A DNA stretch of 18,168 nucleotides. Source: an uncultured Bacillota bacterium (GTDB lineage Bacteria; Bacillota_I; Bacilli_A; RF39; UBA660). The stretch lies in NCBI GenBank assembly GCA_947165195.1, contig CAMUZJ010000013.1, positions 1-18,168 on the forward strand, in the 5' to 3' direction. Made by a program: the position numbers and the translations under genes. Shown in pieces: positions 8,058-14,453 of this stretch. Every line of letters begins with the position of its first letter. Within the stretch, counting starts at the first letter, position 1. The notes under the pieces are model-generated. The model was not told the DNA's origin, did no database searches, and was given only the letters and a program-made list of their open reading frames with translations.

Positions 8058-8231
8058 GAATTCAAATAATAAGATAATAGCATTTAGTCTTGTTGTTATA
8101 AAAACAAGTAAAAGTAATTGATAAAAAATAATAATAAGAGTAACTAGGATGCTTGCTAAATAGAAAATATTATTTCTTCTTTTTTGTCTACAAGCATTGC
8201 ATCTACAAAAGATAGGATGTTTCATTTTCAT
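8019..8231 (-). CDS. small Cys-motif membrane protein, unknown function
   Basis: A 70-residue ORF with N-terminus MKMKHPIFCRCNACRQKRRNN, where three cysteines (C-x-C-x2-C) sit in a basic, possibly metal-binding patch, followed by two hydrophobic helices (about residues 24-68). It is read against the 3' end of ysxE. Two things argue that it is real: on the minus strand an SD AGGTGATGG (8242-8234) sits at the right distance from the ATG at 8231, and a good sigma-K-like promoter lies upstream. Upstream in-frame GTG (8240) and ATG (8237) overlap the SD and are less likely starts. The stop is TGA at 8021-8019. I do not recognise the family. Hydrophobicity alone is weak evidence here, because the antisense of a Lys/Asn-rich gene end is automatically hydrophobic. 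Confidence 0.55.
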   Translation of the reverse strand: MKMKHPIFCRCNACRQKRRNNIFYLASILVTLIIIFYQLLLLVFITTRLNAIILLFEFLLIGFLIFIVLL

Positions 8232-8246
8232 ATCCATCACCTATAG

Positions 8247-8275
8247 TATTTTATGTAGTATGTTAAAAATTGGTG
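8247..8275 (-). promoter_or_regulatory. candidate sigma-K-type promoter of the small membrane gene
   Basis: On the minus strand CACC (8275-8272), 16 bases, then CATAAAATA (8255-8247) fits the sigma-K pattern mACm-N16-CATAnnnTA. The predicted start is near 8241, right at the SD. CATAAAAT is also one mismatch from the sigma-E -10, but no matching -35 is seen. Confidence 0.4.
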
Positions 8276-8282
8276 AAATTTA

Positions 8283-8312
8283 TTGAATTGTTTTCCTCTT
8301 CAATAGTATAAT
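8283..8312 (+). promoter_or_regulatory. sigma-A promoter of rubrerythrin
   Basis: TTGAAT (8283-8288), 18-base spacer, TATAAT (8307-8312). I see no PerR-type TTATAAT-n-ATTATAA operator. Confidence 0.65.
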
Positions 8313-8356
8313 ATGAGCAGGAGTTTTTCCTAAACATAGTTAGAAAGAGGGATATA

Positions 8357-8899
8357 ATGGAATTAAAAGGATCAAGAACAGAAGCAAATTTAATGGCAGC
8401 ATTTGCAGGAGAATCACAAGCTAGAAATAAATATACGTATTTTGCTAGTAAAGCTAAAAAGGATGGCTATGAACAAATCGCAGCTATCTTTGAAGAAACT
8501 GCTAACAATGAAAAAGAACACGCTAAGATGTGGTATAAAGAGTTACATGGAGGAGAAGTTCCCACAACTACAGAAAACTTAAAAGAAGCAGCAGATGGTG
8601 AAAATTACGAATGGACAGATATGTATGAAGAATTTGCTCGTGTTGCAGAAGAAGAAGGATTCAAAGCATTAGCTGCTAAATTTAGAGCAGTAGGAGAAAT
8701 TGAAAGACATCATGAAGAAAGATTTAGAAAATTATTAAAAAATATTGAAGATGAAGTTGTATTTTCTAAGGATAAAGATACTATTTGGATTTGTCGTAAC
8801 TGCGGACATGTAGTAGTTGGTAAAAAAGCACCACTTGTATGTCCAGTATGCGCTCATCCACAAAGCTATTTTGAAGTAAAAGCTGATAATTATATGTAA
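8357..8899 (+). CDS. rbr: rubrerythrin (diiron peroxidase with rubredoxin domain)
   Basis: Reduces hydrogen peroxide using electrons passed through its rubredoxin domain, and protects anaerobes against oxygen. The ferritin-like domain at about 5-140 shows GESQARNKYTYFASKA (diiron ligand E19), NEKEHAKMW, and the second helix pair FARVAEEEGFKALAAKFRAVGEIERHHEERF. The C-terminal rubredoxin-like knuckles are CRNC (C146, C149) and CPVC (C162, C165). The length of 180 residues is typical and all metal ligands I can name are present. It is monocistronic: its own promoter, SD GAGGG six bases before the ATG, and a strong terminator. It runs away from the minus-strand small membrane gene. Confidence 0.97.
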   Translation: MELKGSRTEANLMAAFAGESQARNKYTYFASKAKKDGYEQIAAIFEETANNEKEHAKMWYKELHGGEVPTTTENLKEAADGENYEWTDMYEEFARVAEEEGFKALAAKFRAVGEIERHHEERFRKLLKNIEDEVVFSKDKDTIWICRNCGHVVVGKKAPLVCPVCAHPQSYFEVKADNYM

Positions 8900-8903
8900 G
8901 AGG

Positions 8904-8927
8904 AAGAAGTTCTAAACTTCTTTTTTT
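8904..8927 (+). terminator. rho-independent terminator of rubrerythrin
   Basis: AAGAAGTT (8904-8911), loop CTA, AACTTCTT (8915-8922), then five more T. It starts five bases after the stop codon. Confidence 0.85.
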
Positions 8928-8953
8928 CTTCTATAATAGAATAGGTGATTATT

Positions 8954-9226
8954 TTGAGTTTACCAAATGTATCTGCTGGTGCTTTTTCTGGAAGTGCTGT
9001 TATTTTAGGTTATTTATTAATTGATGAATTAACTGCTAACGAACAAAATGCTTTAGGAAATTGGTTGATGTTAACGGCACAAGTTCTTTGTACGAATGCC
9101 TTTTATAAGCAAGTAATTGATGAGAGAAAAAATAATTTTAGTCCTAATCATTCTATAAATGAACTAGATATGCTAAAGAAAATGGTAAAAGCTTTAACAA
9201 AACAAATAAATGATTTAGAAAAGTAA
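8954..9226 (+). CDS. small hypothetical protein (ELTANEQNALGNW type)
   Basis: A 90-residue soluble protein when started at TTG 8954, which sits six bases after AGGTG (8943-8947). The in-frame GTG at 8945 lies inside that SD and is unlikely. The N-terminus SLPNVSAGAFSGSAVILGYLLIDELTANEQNALGNWLMLTAQVLCTNAFYKQ looks like a conserved helical domain, with a Gly/Ala-rich helix and a glutamine- and asparagine-containing turn. The C-terminal 30 residues form a short charged coiled coil (LKKMVKALTKQINDLEK). I have seen similar ELT-NEQNALGN stretches in small uncharacterised Firmicutes proteins, but I know no function. It lies alone between rubrerythrin and rlhA, with a TATAAT (8932-8937) only 22 bases before the start. 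Confidence 0.75.
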   Translation: MSLPNVSAGAFSGSAVILGYLLIDELTANEQNALGNWLMLTAQVLCTNAFYKQVIDERKNNFSPNHSINELDMLKKMVKALTKQINDLEK

Positions 9227-9326
9227 AAATAAAATATTGATAACAATAGTGAATAATGATACTATATATTTTGCGATATCTTTTTAAAAACATAAGACAA
9301 TAAGTAGCAAATTCTTTGTATTATTG

Positions 9327-9335
9327 TGTTATAAT
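9327..9335 (+). promoter_or_regulatory. extended -10 promoter of rlhA
   Basis: TGT followed by TATAAT (9330-9335) is an extended -10 element; no convincing -35 lies 16-18 bases upstream. The predicted start is about 9342, eight bases before the SD GGGGTGA (9350-9356). Confidence 0.6.
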
Positions 9336-9360
9336 GATTGTAGTAAATTGGGGTGAAATA

Positions 9361-11550
9361 ATGAAAAAACATGAATTGTTAGTACCAGCTGGAGATATGG
9401 AAAGTCTAAATCAGGCAATTGCCAATGGAGCGGATGCTGTCTATGTAGGATGTAAAAATTTTGGAGCTAGAAAATTTGCTAAAAACTTTGATAATGATGA
9501 GATATTAACAGCAATTAAACTATGTCATTTATATGGAGTAAGACTTTATGTTACGATGAATACTTTAATTAAAGATTCAGAAGTACCTATGTTTTTAGGA
9601 CAAATAGAATTCTTACATAAAGCAGGAGTAGATGCTGTTTTAATCCAAGACTTTGGTATGATTTCCTTGGTTCGTGAAAAATATCCAAATTTAGAAGTAC
9701 ATGCTTCTACACAAGCTAATATATCTAGTAAAGCAACTGCAGAATTATTTTATAAAATGGGCGTAAAAAGAGTTGTTTTTTCAAGAGAGATGACTTTAAC
9801 AGAAATTGAAGATATTAAGACACCTATTGAAAAAGAAGTATTTGTTCATGGAGCATTATGTATTAGTTATTCTGGATGTTGCCTAATGAGTAGTATGCTA
9901 GGAGATAGAAGTGGTAATAGAGGAGAATGCGCTGGATGTTGTAGACTATCTTATAACTTGGAAAAAGGAACTAGAGTTATTCAAAAAGATAAGTACTTAT
10001 TAAGTACAAAGGAGTTAAATACTTCCACAAGATTTAAAGAACTATTAGATAGTGATATTGATTGTTTTAAAATAGAAGGACGTATGAAGAGTCCAGAATA
10101 TGTAGGATTTGTTACTAGATTTTATCGTAATTTAATCGATACTTATTGTACGAATGTTGATATTAATAAGATAAATAAACAGTTGAAAACAATATTTAAT
10201 AGAGGATTTACGGAAGGATATATATTTCAGGCTGAACCATCAGATCTTATGAATACTTCTACACCAAATCATATTGGTTTAGAGATAGGAAAGGTTTTAG
10301 GAGTAGATTCTAAAAAAATTAAAATACACTTAAAAGAAGAATTAAATCAACAAGATGCTATTCGCTTTTTAAATAGTGGAGCAGGTTTTATCATCAATTA
10401 TTTATATGATCAAAATGGTAAATTAGTAGCAACTTGTCCTGCTGGAAGTATTTGCTATGTGGATAATAAAGTAGGTCTTACTGGTACTGATATAGTTTGT
10501 AAGACAAAAGATTTTAAATTAATAAATAGTTTAAGACAGTTACCAATAAGAAGAATACCAGTAACGTTGCAAGTAAAAGCAAGGGTATATCAACCTTTAG
10601 AAATTACAATATCAGATGGAACTTTTTCCTTTAAAGTAACCGGTAAAGAAGTAGAAGTATCTCAGAATTCTCCTATTTCCAAACAAAGAATTAGAGAACA
10701 AGTAGAAAAATTAGGGGATACTCCTTTTATAAGTACTACTACGATTGTAGATTCAGATCCAGAAATATTCATTTCCATTAAAGAAATAAATGACTTAAGA
10801 AGACAATTAACAGAAAAGCTAGTCCAAGCAAGAATGAATCTTTCTAGTAATTTTTCTGCCTGTGAAGTGCTACTAAATGTACCAGAGACTCCATTAGATC
10901 CAGTATTGACAGCTAGTGTATACACAAGAGAACAACTTGAAATATGCAACAGATACAAAGTAAAAAGGATATATGTAAAAGATCCAGAACTATACAAAGA
11001 ATATAAAAATAACGAAAGATTTTATTATGTACCACTTAGAAATTCAAGAAACCCAGTAGGTGGCTATGAAAGAAGAGCTTTGGTAGCAGATTATTTTGAT
11101 TTTTCCTTAAAAGATAGCTTAGTAGGAGATTATGGATTAAATGTTACTAATGTGTACACAGCTTACTATCTTTATAAATTAACTTTACAACCTATCACAC
11201 TTTCCGTTGAATTTTCTAGTGAAGAGATTATTTCATTCATTAACCAATATGTAAAAACCTTTAATACTTATCCAAATATAGAAATAGTGGGATATGGAAA
11301 AGTAGAAAATATGATTATAAAAGGAAATATATTAAATATTTCTACAAAAGTTTATGACTACAGGTTAAGAGATAATAAAAGCAGATTATTTCCAGTGTTC
11401 TTTGATGGAGTAAATACGCATATATTGAATTATCAAAATAAGAATTTAGAGGATCTGGATTTACTAAAAAAATATGCAAGTATTCGATTAGATTTCTATG
11501 ATGAAGATATAGATACTGTAAAAAGTGTTTTGGCTAGATTTATGAATTAA
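9361..11550 (+). CDS. rlhA: U32-family 23S rRNA cytidine hydroxylase RlhA-like protein
   Basis: Members of this branch of the U32 'peptidase' family hydroxylate C2501 of 23S rRNA (RlhA in Escherichia coli) and bind an Fe-S cluster. Residues 1-290 form the U32 domain: ELLVPAGDMESLNQAIANGADAVYVG, then the family signature EVFVHGALCISYSGCCLMS. Cysteines at C167, C173/C174, C190 and C193/C194 (RGECAGCCRLSYNL) are the likely cluster ligands. KIEGRMKSPEYVGFVTRFYR follows, and the remaining 430 residues hold the DUF3656-type middle and a C-terminal domain, as in full-length RlhA. The length of 729 residues is somewhat above the E. coli enzyme. ATG 9361, after GGGGTGA, is the start; the in-frame TTG at 9316 lies upstream of the promoter. 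The next gene begins 51 bases later with no terminator between. The exact substrate in this organism is inferred. Confidence 0.88.
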   Translation: MKKHELLVPAGDMESLNQAIANGADAVYVGCKNFGARKFAKNFDNDEILTAIKLCHLYGVRLYVTMNTLIKDSEVPMFLGQIEFLHKAGVDAVLIQDFGMISLVREKYPNLEVHASTQANISSKATAELFYKMGVKRVVFSREMTLTEIEDIKTPIEKEVFVHGALCISYSGCCLMSSMLGDRSGNRGECAGCCRLSYNLEKGTRVIQKDKYLLSTKELNTSTRFKELLDSDIDCFKIEGRMKSPEYVGFVTRFYRNLIDTYCTNVDINKINKQLKTIFNRGFTEGYIFQAEPSDLMNTSTPNHIGLEIGKVLGVDSKKIKIHLKEELNQQDAIRFLNSGAGFIINYLYDQNGKLVATCPAGSICYVDNKVGLTGTDIVCKTKDFKLINSLRQLPIRRIPVTLQVKARVYQPLEITISDGTFSFKVTGKEVEVSQNSPISKQRIREQVEKLGDTPFISTTTIVDSDPEIFISIKEINDLRRQLTEKLVQARMNLSSNFSACEVLLNVPETPLDPVLTASVYTREQLEICNRYKVKRIYVKDPELYKEYKNNERFYYVPLRNSRNPVGGYERRALVADYFDFSLKDSLVGDYGLNVTNVYTAYYLYKLTLQPITLSVEFSSEEIISFINQYVKTFNTYPNIEIVGYGKVENMIIKGNILNISTKVYDYRLRDNKSRLFPVFFDGVNTHILNYQNKNLEDLDLLKKYASIRLDFYDEDIDTVKSVLARFMN

Positions 11551-11601
11551 TGCTATAAAAAGTATTAAAAATATGATACCATAATTAGTAGGAGTGATAA
11601 T

Positions 11602-12108
11602 ATGTCCCAAAAAAAAGGATTCAAAAATTATGTAATATTAGCAATTATCTTTATTACAGGAATGGCAATCACATTATACTTATGTAATTGGTATAATGTC
11701 TTCAGTGAACTTGAAAGACAAACTCCTGTTATTAGAGGAACATTTTCAGAAATTACTAGTGAAGAATTAGATCATTTTATATTAGAAAATCCAACAATTA
11801 CCATTTATATGTGTACTTCTAGTAATGATATTTGTAGAAATTATGAAAAAAAATTAATGAAATTTGTCTCTGATAGAGATTTATCAGATGCAGTTGTTTA
11901 TTTGAATTTAAGTGATGTTAACGAAGAAGATTTTGTAAATACATTCAATGAAAAATATCCATATAAAATCAAATTAACAAAGAATTATCCAGCGTTTGTT
12001 ACTTTTGAAGATGGAAAAATAAAATACATATTACAAGAAAATGATAAAAATCATTTAACAATAGTAAAAACAAAACAATACTTTGAATTAAATCATATAG
12101 GAGAGTAA
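11602..12108 (+). CDS. membrane-anchored thioredoxin-fold-like protein, unknown function
   Basis: A 168-residue protein with one N-terminal membrane anchor (residues 10-28) after a basic start (MSQKKGFKNY), so the rest probably faces outward. Residues 45-165 have the look of a thioredoxin fold: a strand TITIYMC, a helix, a strand AVVYLNLSDVNEEDFV, then YPAFVTFEDGKIKYIL, where the proline (cis-Pro position in thioredoxins) precedes a strand. The usual CxxC is absent; C71 and C78 in CTSSNDIC are six residues apart, so ordinary disulfide exchange is doubtful. The SD AGGAGTGAT lies before the ATG. It is probably co-transcribed with rlhA upstream, and trmL follows 29 bases later. I cannot assign a function. 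Confidence 0.8.
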   Translation: MSQKKGFKNYVILAIIFITGMAITLYLCNWYNVFSELERQTPVIRGTFSEITSEELDHFILENPTITIYMCTSSNDICRNYEKKLMKFVSDRDLSDAVVYLNLSDVNEEDFVNTFNEKYPYKIKLTKNYPAFVTFEDGKIKYILQENDKNHLTIVKTKQYFELNHIGE

Positions 12109-12120
12109 AACTCTTCTTTT
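12101..12120 (+). terminator. short hairpin over the stop codon, possible weak terminator
   Basis: GAGAGT (12101-12106), loop AAA, ACTCTT (12110-12115), followed by CTTTTGTTT. The 5' arm contains the last codons and the first base of the TAA stop. The stem is short, so it may only attenuate transcription before trmL. Confidence 0.45.
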
Positions 12121-12137
12121 GTTTAGGAGGGAAAAAG

Positions 12138-12650
12138 ATGAATCATATTGTTTTATACCAGCCAGAGATTCCTCAAAATACTGGTAATATTATGCGTACA
12201 TGTGTTGCAACTAATACAAAACTTCATTTGATTAAACCATTAGGCTTTGTTTTAGATGATGCTCATTTAAAAAGAAGTGGAGTAAATTATATTGATAAAT
12301 TAGAATATGAAGTATATGAAAATTGGGACGATTTTAAAAGTAAAAATAAAGGAAATTATTATTACTTTACTAGATATGGTAGAAAACCTCATACCAGTTT
12401 TGACTTTACCAATGAGCATAATGGCGATATTTATTTAATATTTGGCAAAGAGTCTACTGGTATACCGAAAGAGATTTTAAAAAAAGACTTAGAACATTGT
12501 ATGAGAATTCCCATGACAGATAACGTTAGGGCATTAAATGTTTCTAATAGTGTAGCAGTTGCTATCTATGAAGTTCTTAGGCAACAAGATTATAACAATT
12601 TACTTAGAGAAGAACCGCATAAAGGAGCAGATTTTTTAGAAAGAGACTAA
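12138..12650 (+). CDS. trmL: tRNA (cytidine/uridine-34-2'-O)-methyltransferase TrmL
   Basis: SPOUT-class, SAM-dependent enzyme that methylates the 2'-OH of the wobble base of tRNA-Leu isoacceptors. Family motifs run in order: HIVLYQPEIPQNTGNIMRTC (start), LIKPLGF, FTRYGRKPHTSFDF, then the knot motifs IYLIFGKESTGIP and MRIPMTDNVRALNVSNSVAVAIYEVLRQQ. The length of 170 residues is typical (about 155-170). The SD AGGAGGG stands nine bases before the ATG. A strong terminator starts inside the last codons. A tRNA-Leu(TAA) gene, the known kind of substrate, is encoded at the end of this window. Confidence 0.96.
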   Translation: MNHIVLYQPEIPQNTGNIMRTCVATNTKLHLIKPLGFVLDDAHLKRSGVNYIDKLEYEVYENWDDFKSKNKGNYYYFTRYGRKPHTSFDFTNEHNGDIYLIFGKESTGIPKEILKKDLEHCMRIPMTDNVRALNVSNSVAVAIYEVLRQQDYNNLLREEPHKGADFLERD

Positions 12651-12666
12651 TCCTCTTTCTTTTTTT
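12638..12666 (+). terminator. rho-independent terminator of trmL, starting inside the gene
   Basis: AGAAAGAG (12638-12645), 7-base loop containing the stop codon, CTCTTTCT (12653-12660), then six T. The 8-bp stem has no mismatch. Confidence 0.85.
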
Positions 12667-12694
12667 GTTTAAATAATAAAAAAAACACCATAAT
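12665..12694 (+). promoter_or_regulatory. candidate promoter of sigG
   Basis: CATAAT (12689-12694) is the best -10-like element. As sigma-A it pairs with TTGTTT (12665-12670) at 18 bases. As a forespore promoter, CATAATT resembles the sigma-F/G -10 with GTTTA (12667-12671) upstream. Either use would start the RNA near 12701, within or at the SD, and would remove the 5' arm of the sigG hairpin. Confidence 0.35.
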
Positions 12695-12717
12695 TCATTT
12701 TGGAGGCTGAATTATGG
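12688..12717 (+). promoter_or_regulatory. hairpin covering the sigG start codon, SD in the loop
   Basis: CCATAATTCA (12688-12697) and TGAATTATGG (12708-12717) are perfect 10-base inverted repeats around TTTTGGAGGC. The SD GGAGG (12702-12706) is in the loop and the ATG (12714-12716) is in the 3' arm. In an RNA that starts upstream, the start codon would be base-paired, damping translation. A leader hairpin that limits sigG translation is, to my recollection, reported for B. subtilis. Confidence 0.7.
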
Positions 12718-13490
12718 CGAAATATAAAGTAGAAATAACGGGTATTAATACAAATGATATTGAAGTATTAAGTAACGAAGAAATGACTAAATTATTTAAA
12801 GCATTTAAAAATGGAGATTCTTATGCAAGAGAATTACTTGTTAATGGAAATTTAAAATTAGTTTTATCTATTTTACGTAGATTAAATAATAAAGTAGATA
12901 ATTTAGATGATTTATTCCAAATAGGATGTATAGGACTATTAAAGGCAATTGATAATTTTGAGTTGTCTTATGACGTAAAATTTTCAACCTATGCAGTACC
13001 GATGATACTTGGAGAAATAAAGCGTTATATACGAGATAATAATAGTATTCGTGTAAGTCGATCAGTGAAAGATTTAGCTTATAAGGCAATTAAATTAAGA
13101 GAAGAAAATTATTCTAAGCATGGAGTAGAAATGAATGATGGGGAACTTGCTGAAAAGTTAGGAGTTAGTCCATTTGAGGTAATAAATGCTTTAGATTCCT
13201 TAAAAGAACCTGTTAGTATTTTTGAACCAATTTATAATGATGGGGGAGATACCATTCTTTTATATGATCAGATAGAAGATAAAAAAGTAAATGCAGCAGA
13301 ACTTTCCTCTAGAATTGCTTTAGAAAATGCTATTGATGAATTAAATAGCAGAGAAAATTATATATTAAATCAAAGATATGTTATGGGAAAAACTCAAATG
13401 GAAATAGCAAAAGAATTAGATATTTCTCAAGCACAAGTATCAAGATTAGAAAAAGGTGCTATTAAACAATTAAAAAAGACATTAAAGTAA
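12714..13490 (+). CDS. sigG: RNA polymerase sporulation sigma factor sigma-G
   Basis: Directs late gene expression in the forespore. The 258-residue sequence follows B. subtilis sigma-G closely from start to end: the sigma-G-specific N-terminus KYKVEITGINTNDIEVLSNEEM, region 2 DLFQIGCIGLLKAIDNFELSYDVKFSTYAVPMILGEIKRYIRDNNSIRVSRS, then SIFEPIYNDGGDTI, and the region 4 helix-turn-helix KTQMEIAKELDISQAQVSRLEKGAIKQLKK. The FEPIYNDGGD block and the N-terminus separate it from sigma-F. The start is the ATG seven bases after GGAGG and lies inside a 10-bp hairpin. In B. subtilis sigG follows spoIIGA-sigE; here trmL and its terminator precede it. A ylmC relative follows, as in Bacilli. Confidence 0.95.
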   Translation: MAKYKVEITGINTNDIEVLSNEEMTKLFKAFKNGDSYARELLVNGNLKLVLSILRRLNNKVDNLDDLFQIGCIGLLKAIDNFELSYDVKFSTYAVPMILGEIKRYIRDNNSIRVSRSVKDLAYKAIKLREENYSKHGVEMNDGELAEKLGVSPFEVINALDSLKEPVSIFEPIYNDGGDTILLYDQIEDKKVNAAELSSRIALENAIDELNSRENYILNQRYVMGKTQMEIAKELDISQAQVSRLEKGAIKQLKKTLK

Positions 13491-13491
13491 A

Positions 13492-13520
13492 TCATATATT
13501 TTTAAAGAATGGAATATAAT
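13492..13520 (+). promoter_or_regulatory. promoter of ylmC (sigma-A -10, or sigma-E-like)
   Basis: TATAAT (13515-13520) lies 21 bases before the ATG. No sigma-A -35 fits. TCATATAT (13492-13499) plus AATATAAT (13513-13520), 13 bases apart, is a partial match to sigma-E (ATATTT / CATACAnT). Confidence 0.4.
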
Positions 13521-13540
13521 GAATCGAAGAGAGGTATTTT

Positions 13541-13768
13541 ATGAGATTATCAGAACTACAAACAAAAAAAATTATTAGTATGACAGATGGCAAAAATATT
13601 GGTTCTATTATTGATGCAGTAATTGATGAAAATGGAAGAATTGACTCTCTTATTATCGAATCTTCTAAAGGAATTTTTAATTTAAGTAAAGATTTAGATA
13701 CTAAAATATATTGGCATGAAATTAATAAAATAGGAGAAGATGTAATATTGGTAAAAAAAGAATATTAA
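13541..13768 (+). CDS. ylmC: YlmC/YmxH-family PRC-barrel sporulation protein
   Basis: A 75-residue PRC-barrel protein: MRLSELQTKKIISMTDGKNIGSIIDAVIDENGRIDSLIIE, closing with the family ending YWHEINKIGEDVILVK. YlmC in B. subtilis ends almost the same way, lies next to sigG and belongs to a family annotated as sporulation-related; its molecular role is not established. The length is at the small end of the family (75-90). The SD GAGAGG stands seven bases before the ATG. It follows sigG by 50 bases with its own likely promoter, so both coupled and separate expression are possible. The GIFNLSKDLDTKI loop replaces the usual glycine-rich loop and is the most divergent part. Confidence 0.88.
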   Translation: MRLSELQTKKIISMTDGKNIGSIIDAVIDENGRIDSLIIESSKGIFNLSKDLDTKIYWHEINKIGEDVILVKKEY

Positions 13769-13780
13769 ATTTATTTATCA

Positions 13781-13789
13781 TGGTATAAT
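13781..13789 (+). promoter_or_regulatory. extended -10 promoter of yutD
   Basis: TGG plus TATAAT (13784-13789) is an extended -10 element; no clear -35. The predicted start is at about 13796, which coincides with the SD GAGGTG, so the leader is only about ten bases. Confidence 0.6.
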
Positions 13790-13805
13790 ATTTTTGAGGT
13801 GCATT

Positions 13806-14084
13806 ATGAAAACGATTGATTTATTAGGTAACAAATATGAATTAATAAGAAATGATAAAGAGTGTTTTAATTTAGAGGAAACAATGGAAAAAGCAACCGA
13901 TTATTTTGAAGAATATGATTATATTTTTGGGGATTATGCTTATGATAAAGTTCGTTTAAAAGGGTATTATGAGAGTAGTAATCCAAAGGCTACTTCAGTT
14001 AATAATATTAGTAGTTTAGATGATTATATTTCAAACTATTGTAGCTATGGTGCTAGAACCTTTCTATTGAAAAAAATCAAGTAA
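13806..14084 (+). CDS. yutD: YutD-like protein (DUF1027)
   Basis: A 92-residue soluble protein. It resembles B. subtilis YutD throughout: YELIRNDKECFNLEETMEKATDYFEEYDYIFGDYAYDKVRLKGYYES corresponds to the YDYIVGDWGYGQLRLKGF block of the family, and SLDDYISNYCSYGARTFLLKK to its C-terminal block. The function is unknown. ATG 13806 is preceded by GAGGTG (13796-13801) at five bases; an upstream in-frame TTG (13794) overlaps that SD and is rejected. It has its own promoter. The presence of YutH and YutI relatives within 3 kb recalls the yut region of B. subtilis and supports the call. Confidence 0.85.
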   Translation: MKTIDLLGNKYELIRNDKECFNLEETMEKATDYFEEYDYIFGDYAYDKVRLKGYYESSNPKATSVNNISSLDDYISNYCSYGARTFLLKKIK

Positions 14085-14111
14085 AATACTTGTATTTAAT
14101 TGAAAATATGT

Positions 14112-14122
14112 TAAAATATAAT
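14112..14122 (+). promoter_or_regulatory. promoter of the DUF1292 gene and the 510-residue ORF
   Basis: Overlapping -10 candidates are TAAAAT (14112-14117; TTGTAT at 14090-14095 lies 16 bases upstream) and TATAAT (14117-14122; TTTAAT at 14095-14100 lies 16 bases upstream). They follow a CAAGTA-AAA-TACTTG hairpin (14078-14092) over the yutD stop. Confidence 0.5.
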
Positions 14123-14152
14123 TATATGAATAATAGAGGAGGTCTTCATATT

Positions 14153-14434
14153 ATGGAAAACCAAATGCAAGAAAAAGAAAAAAAGATGATGACAATTGTT
14201 GCAGAAGACGGTTCTACTGAAGTTGTTGAAGTAATATTGGCATTTGAATTTAAAGATAATAGAAATGAGTATGTAATATATACAAAAAATGAAAGAGATG
14301 AAAACGAAAATGTAACAGTGTATGTTTCACGTGTTGAACGTACTTCTGGAAAACCTAGATTGTTAGGCGTTGATGATGAAGAAGAATGGAATAGAATAAA
14401 GGATATATTGCGTGAATTGTCAAAAGCCGAATAG
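14153..14434 (+). CDS. DUF1292 (YrzB-like) protein
   Basis: A 93-residue acidic protein. After a charged start (MENQMQEKEKKM) the DUF1292 domain reads MTIVAEDGSTEVVEVILAFEFKDNRNEYVIYTKNERDENENVTVYVSRVERTSGKPRLLGVDDEEEWNRIKDIL, with the family order of a TxV-DE-G opening, an EYVIYT strand and the closing EEEWNRI helix. The role of this family is unknown. The length equals that of typical YrzB proteins. The start is the ATG ten bases after GAGGAGGT (14136-14143); the upstream in-frame ATGs belong to the promoter region. In most Bacillota it travels with yrzL/yrrK, which are not here; instead a 510-residue coiled-coil ORF follows 19 bases later and is probably in the same operon. Confidence 0.88.
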   Translation: MENQMQEKEKKMMTIVAEDGSTEVVEVILAFEFKDNRNEYVIYTKNERDENENVTVYVSRVERTSGKPRLLGVDDEEEWNRIKDILRELSKAE

Positions 14435-14453
14435 TTAAAGGGAGGTTTTTATT

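Noticed and set aside
8289..8356. PerR operator before rubrerythrin
   Set aside because: Expected from known regulation of rubrerythrins, but no TTATAAT-type inverted repeat is present.
8929..8941. Palindrome TTCTAT-A-ATAGAA upstream of the 90-residue hypothetical
   Set aside because: Only 6-base arms in A+T-rich DNA right after a terminator T-run; it resembles the 1113-1132 palindrome only through the TATAAT core.
11547..11568. Inverted repeat TTAATGCT/AGTATTAA after rlhA as a terminator
   Set aside because: No T-run follows and the stem is A+T-rich with a G-U pair; the next gene is probably co-transcribed.
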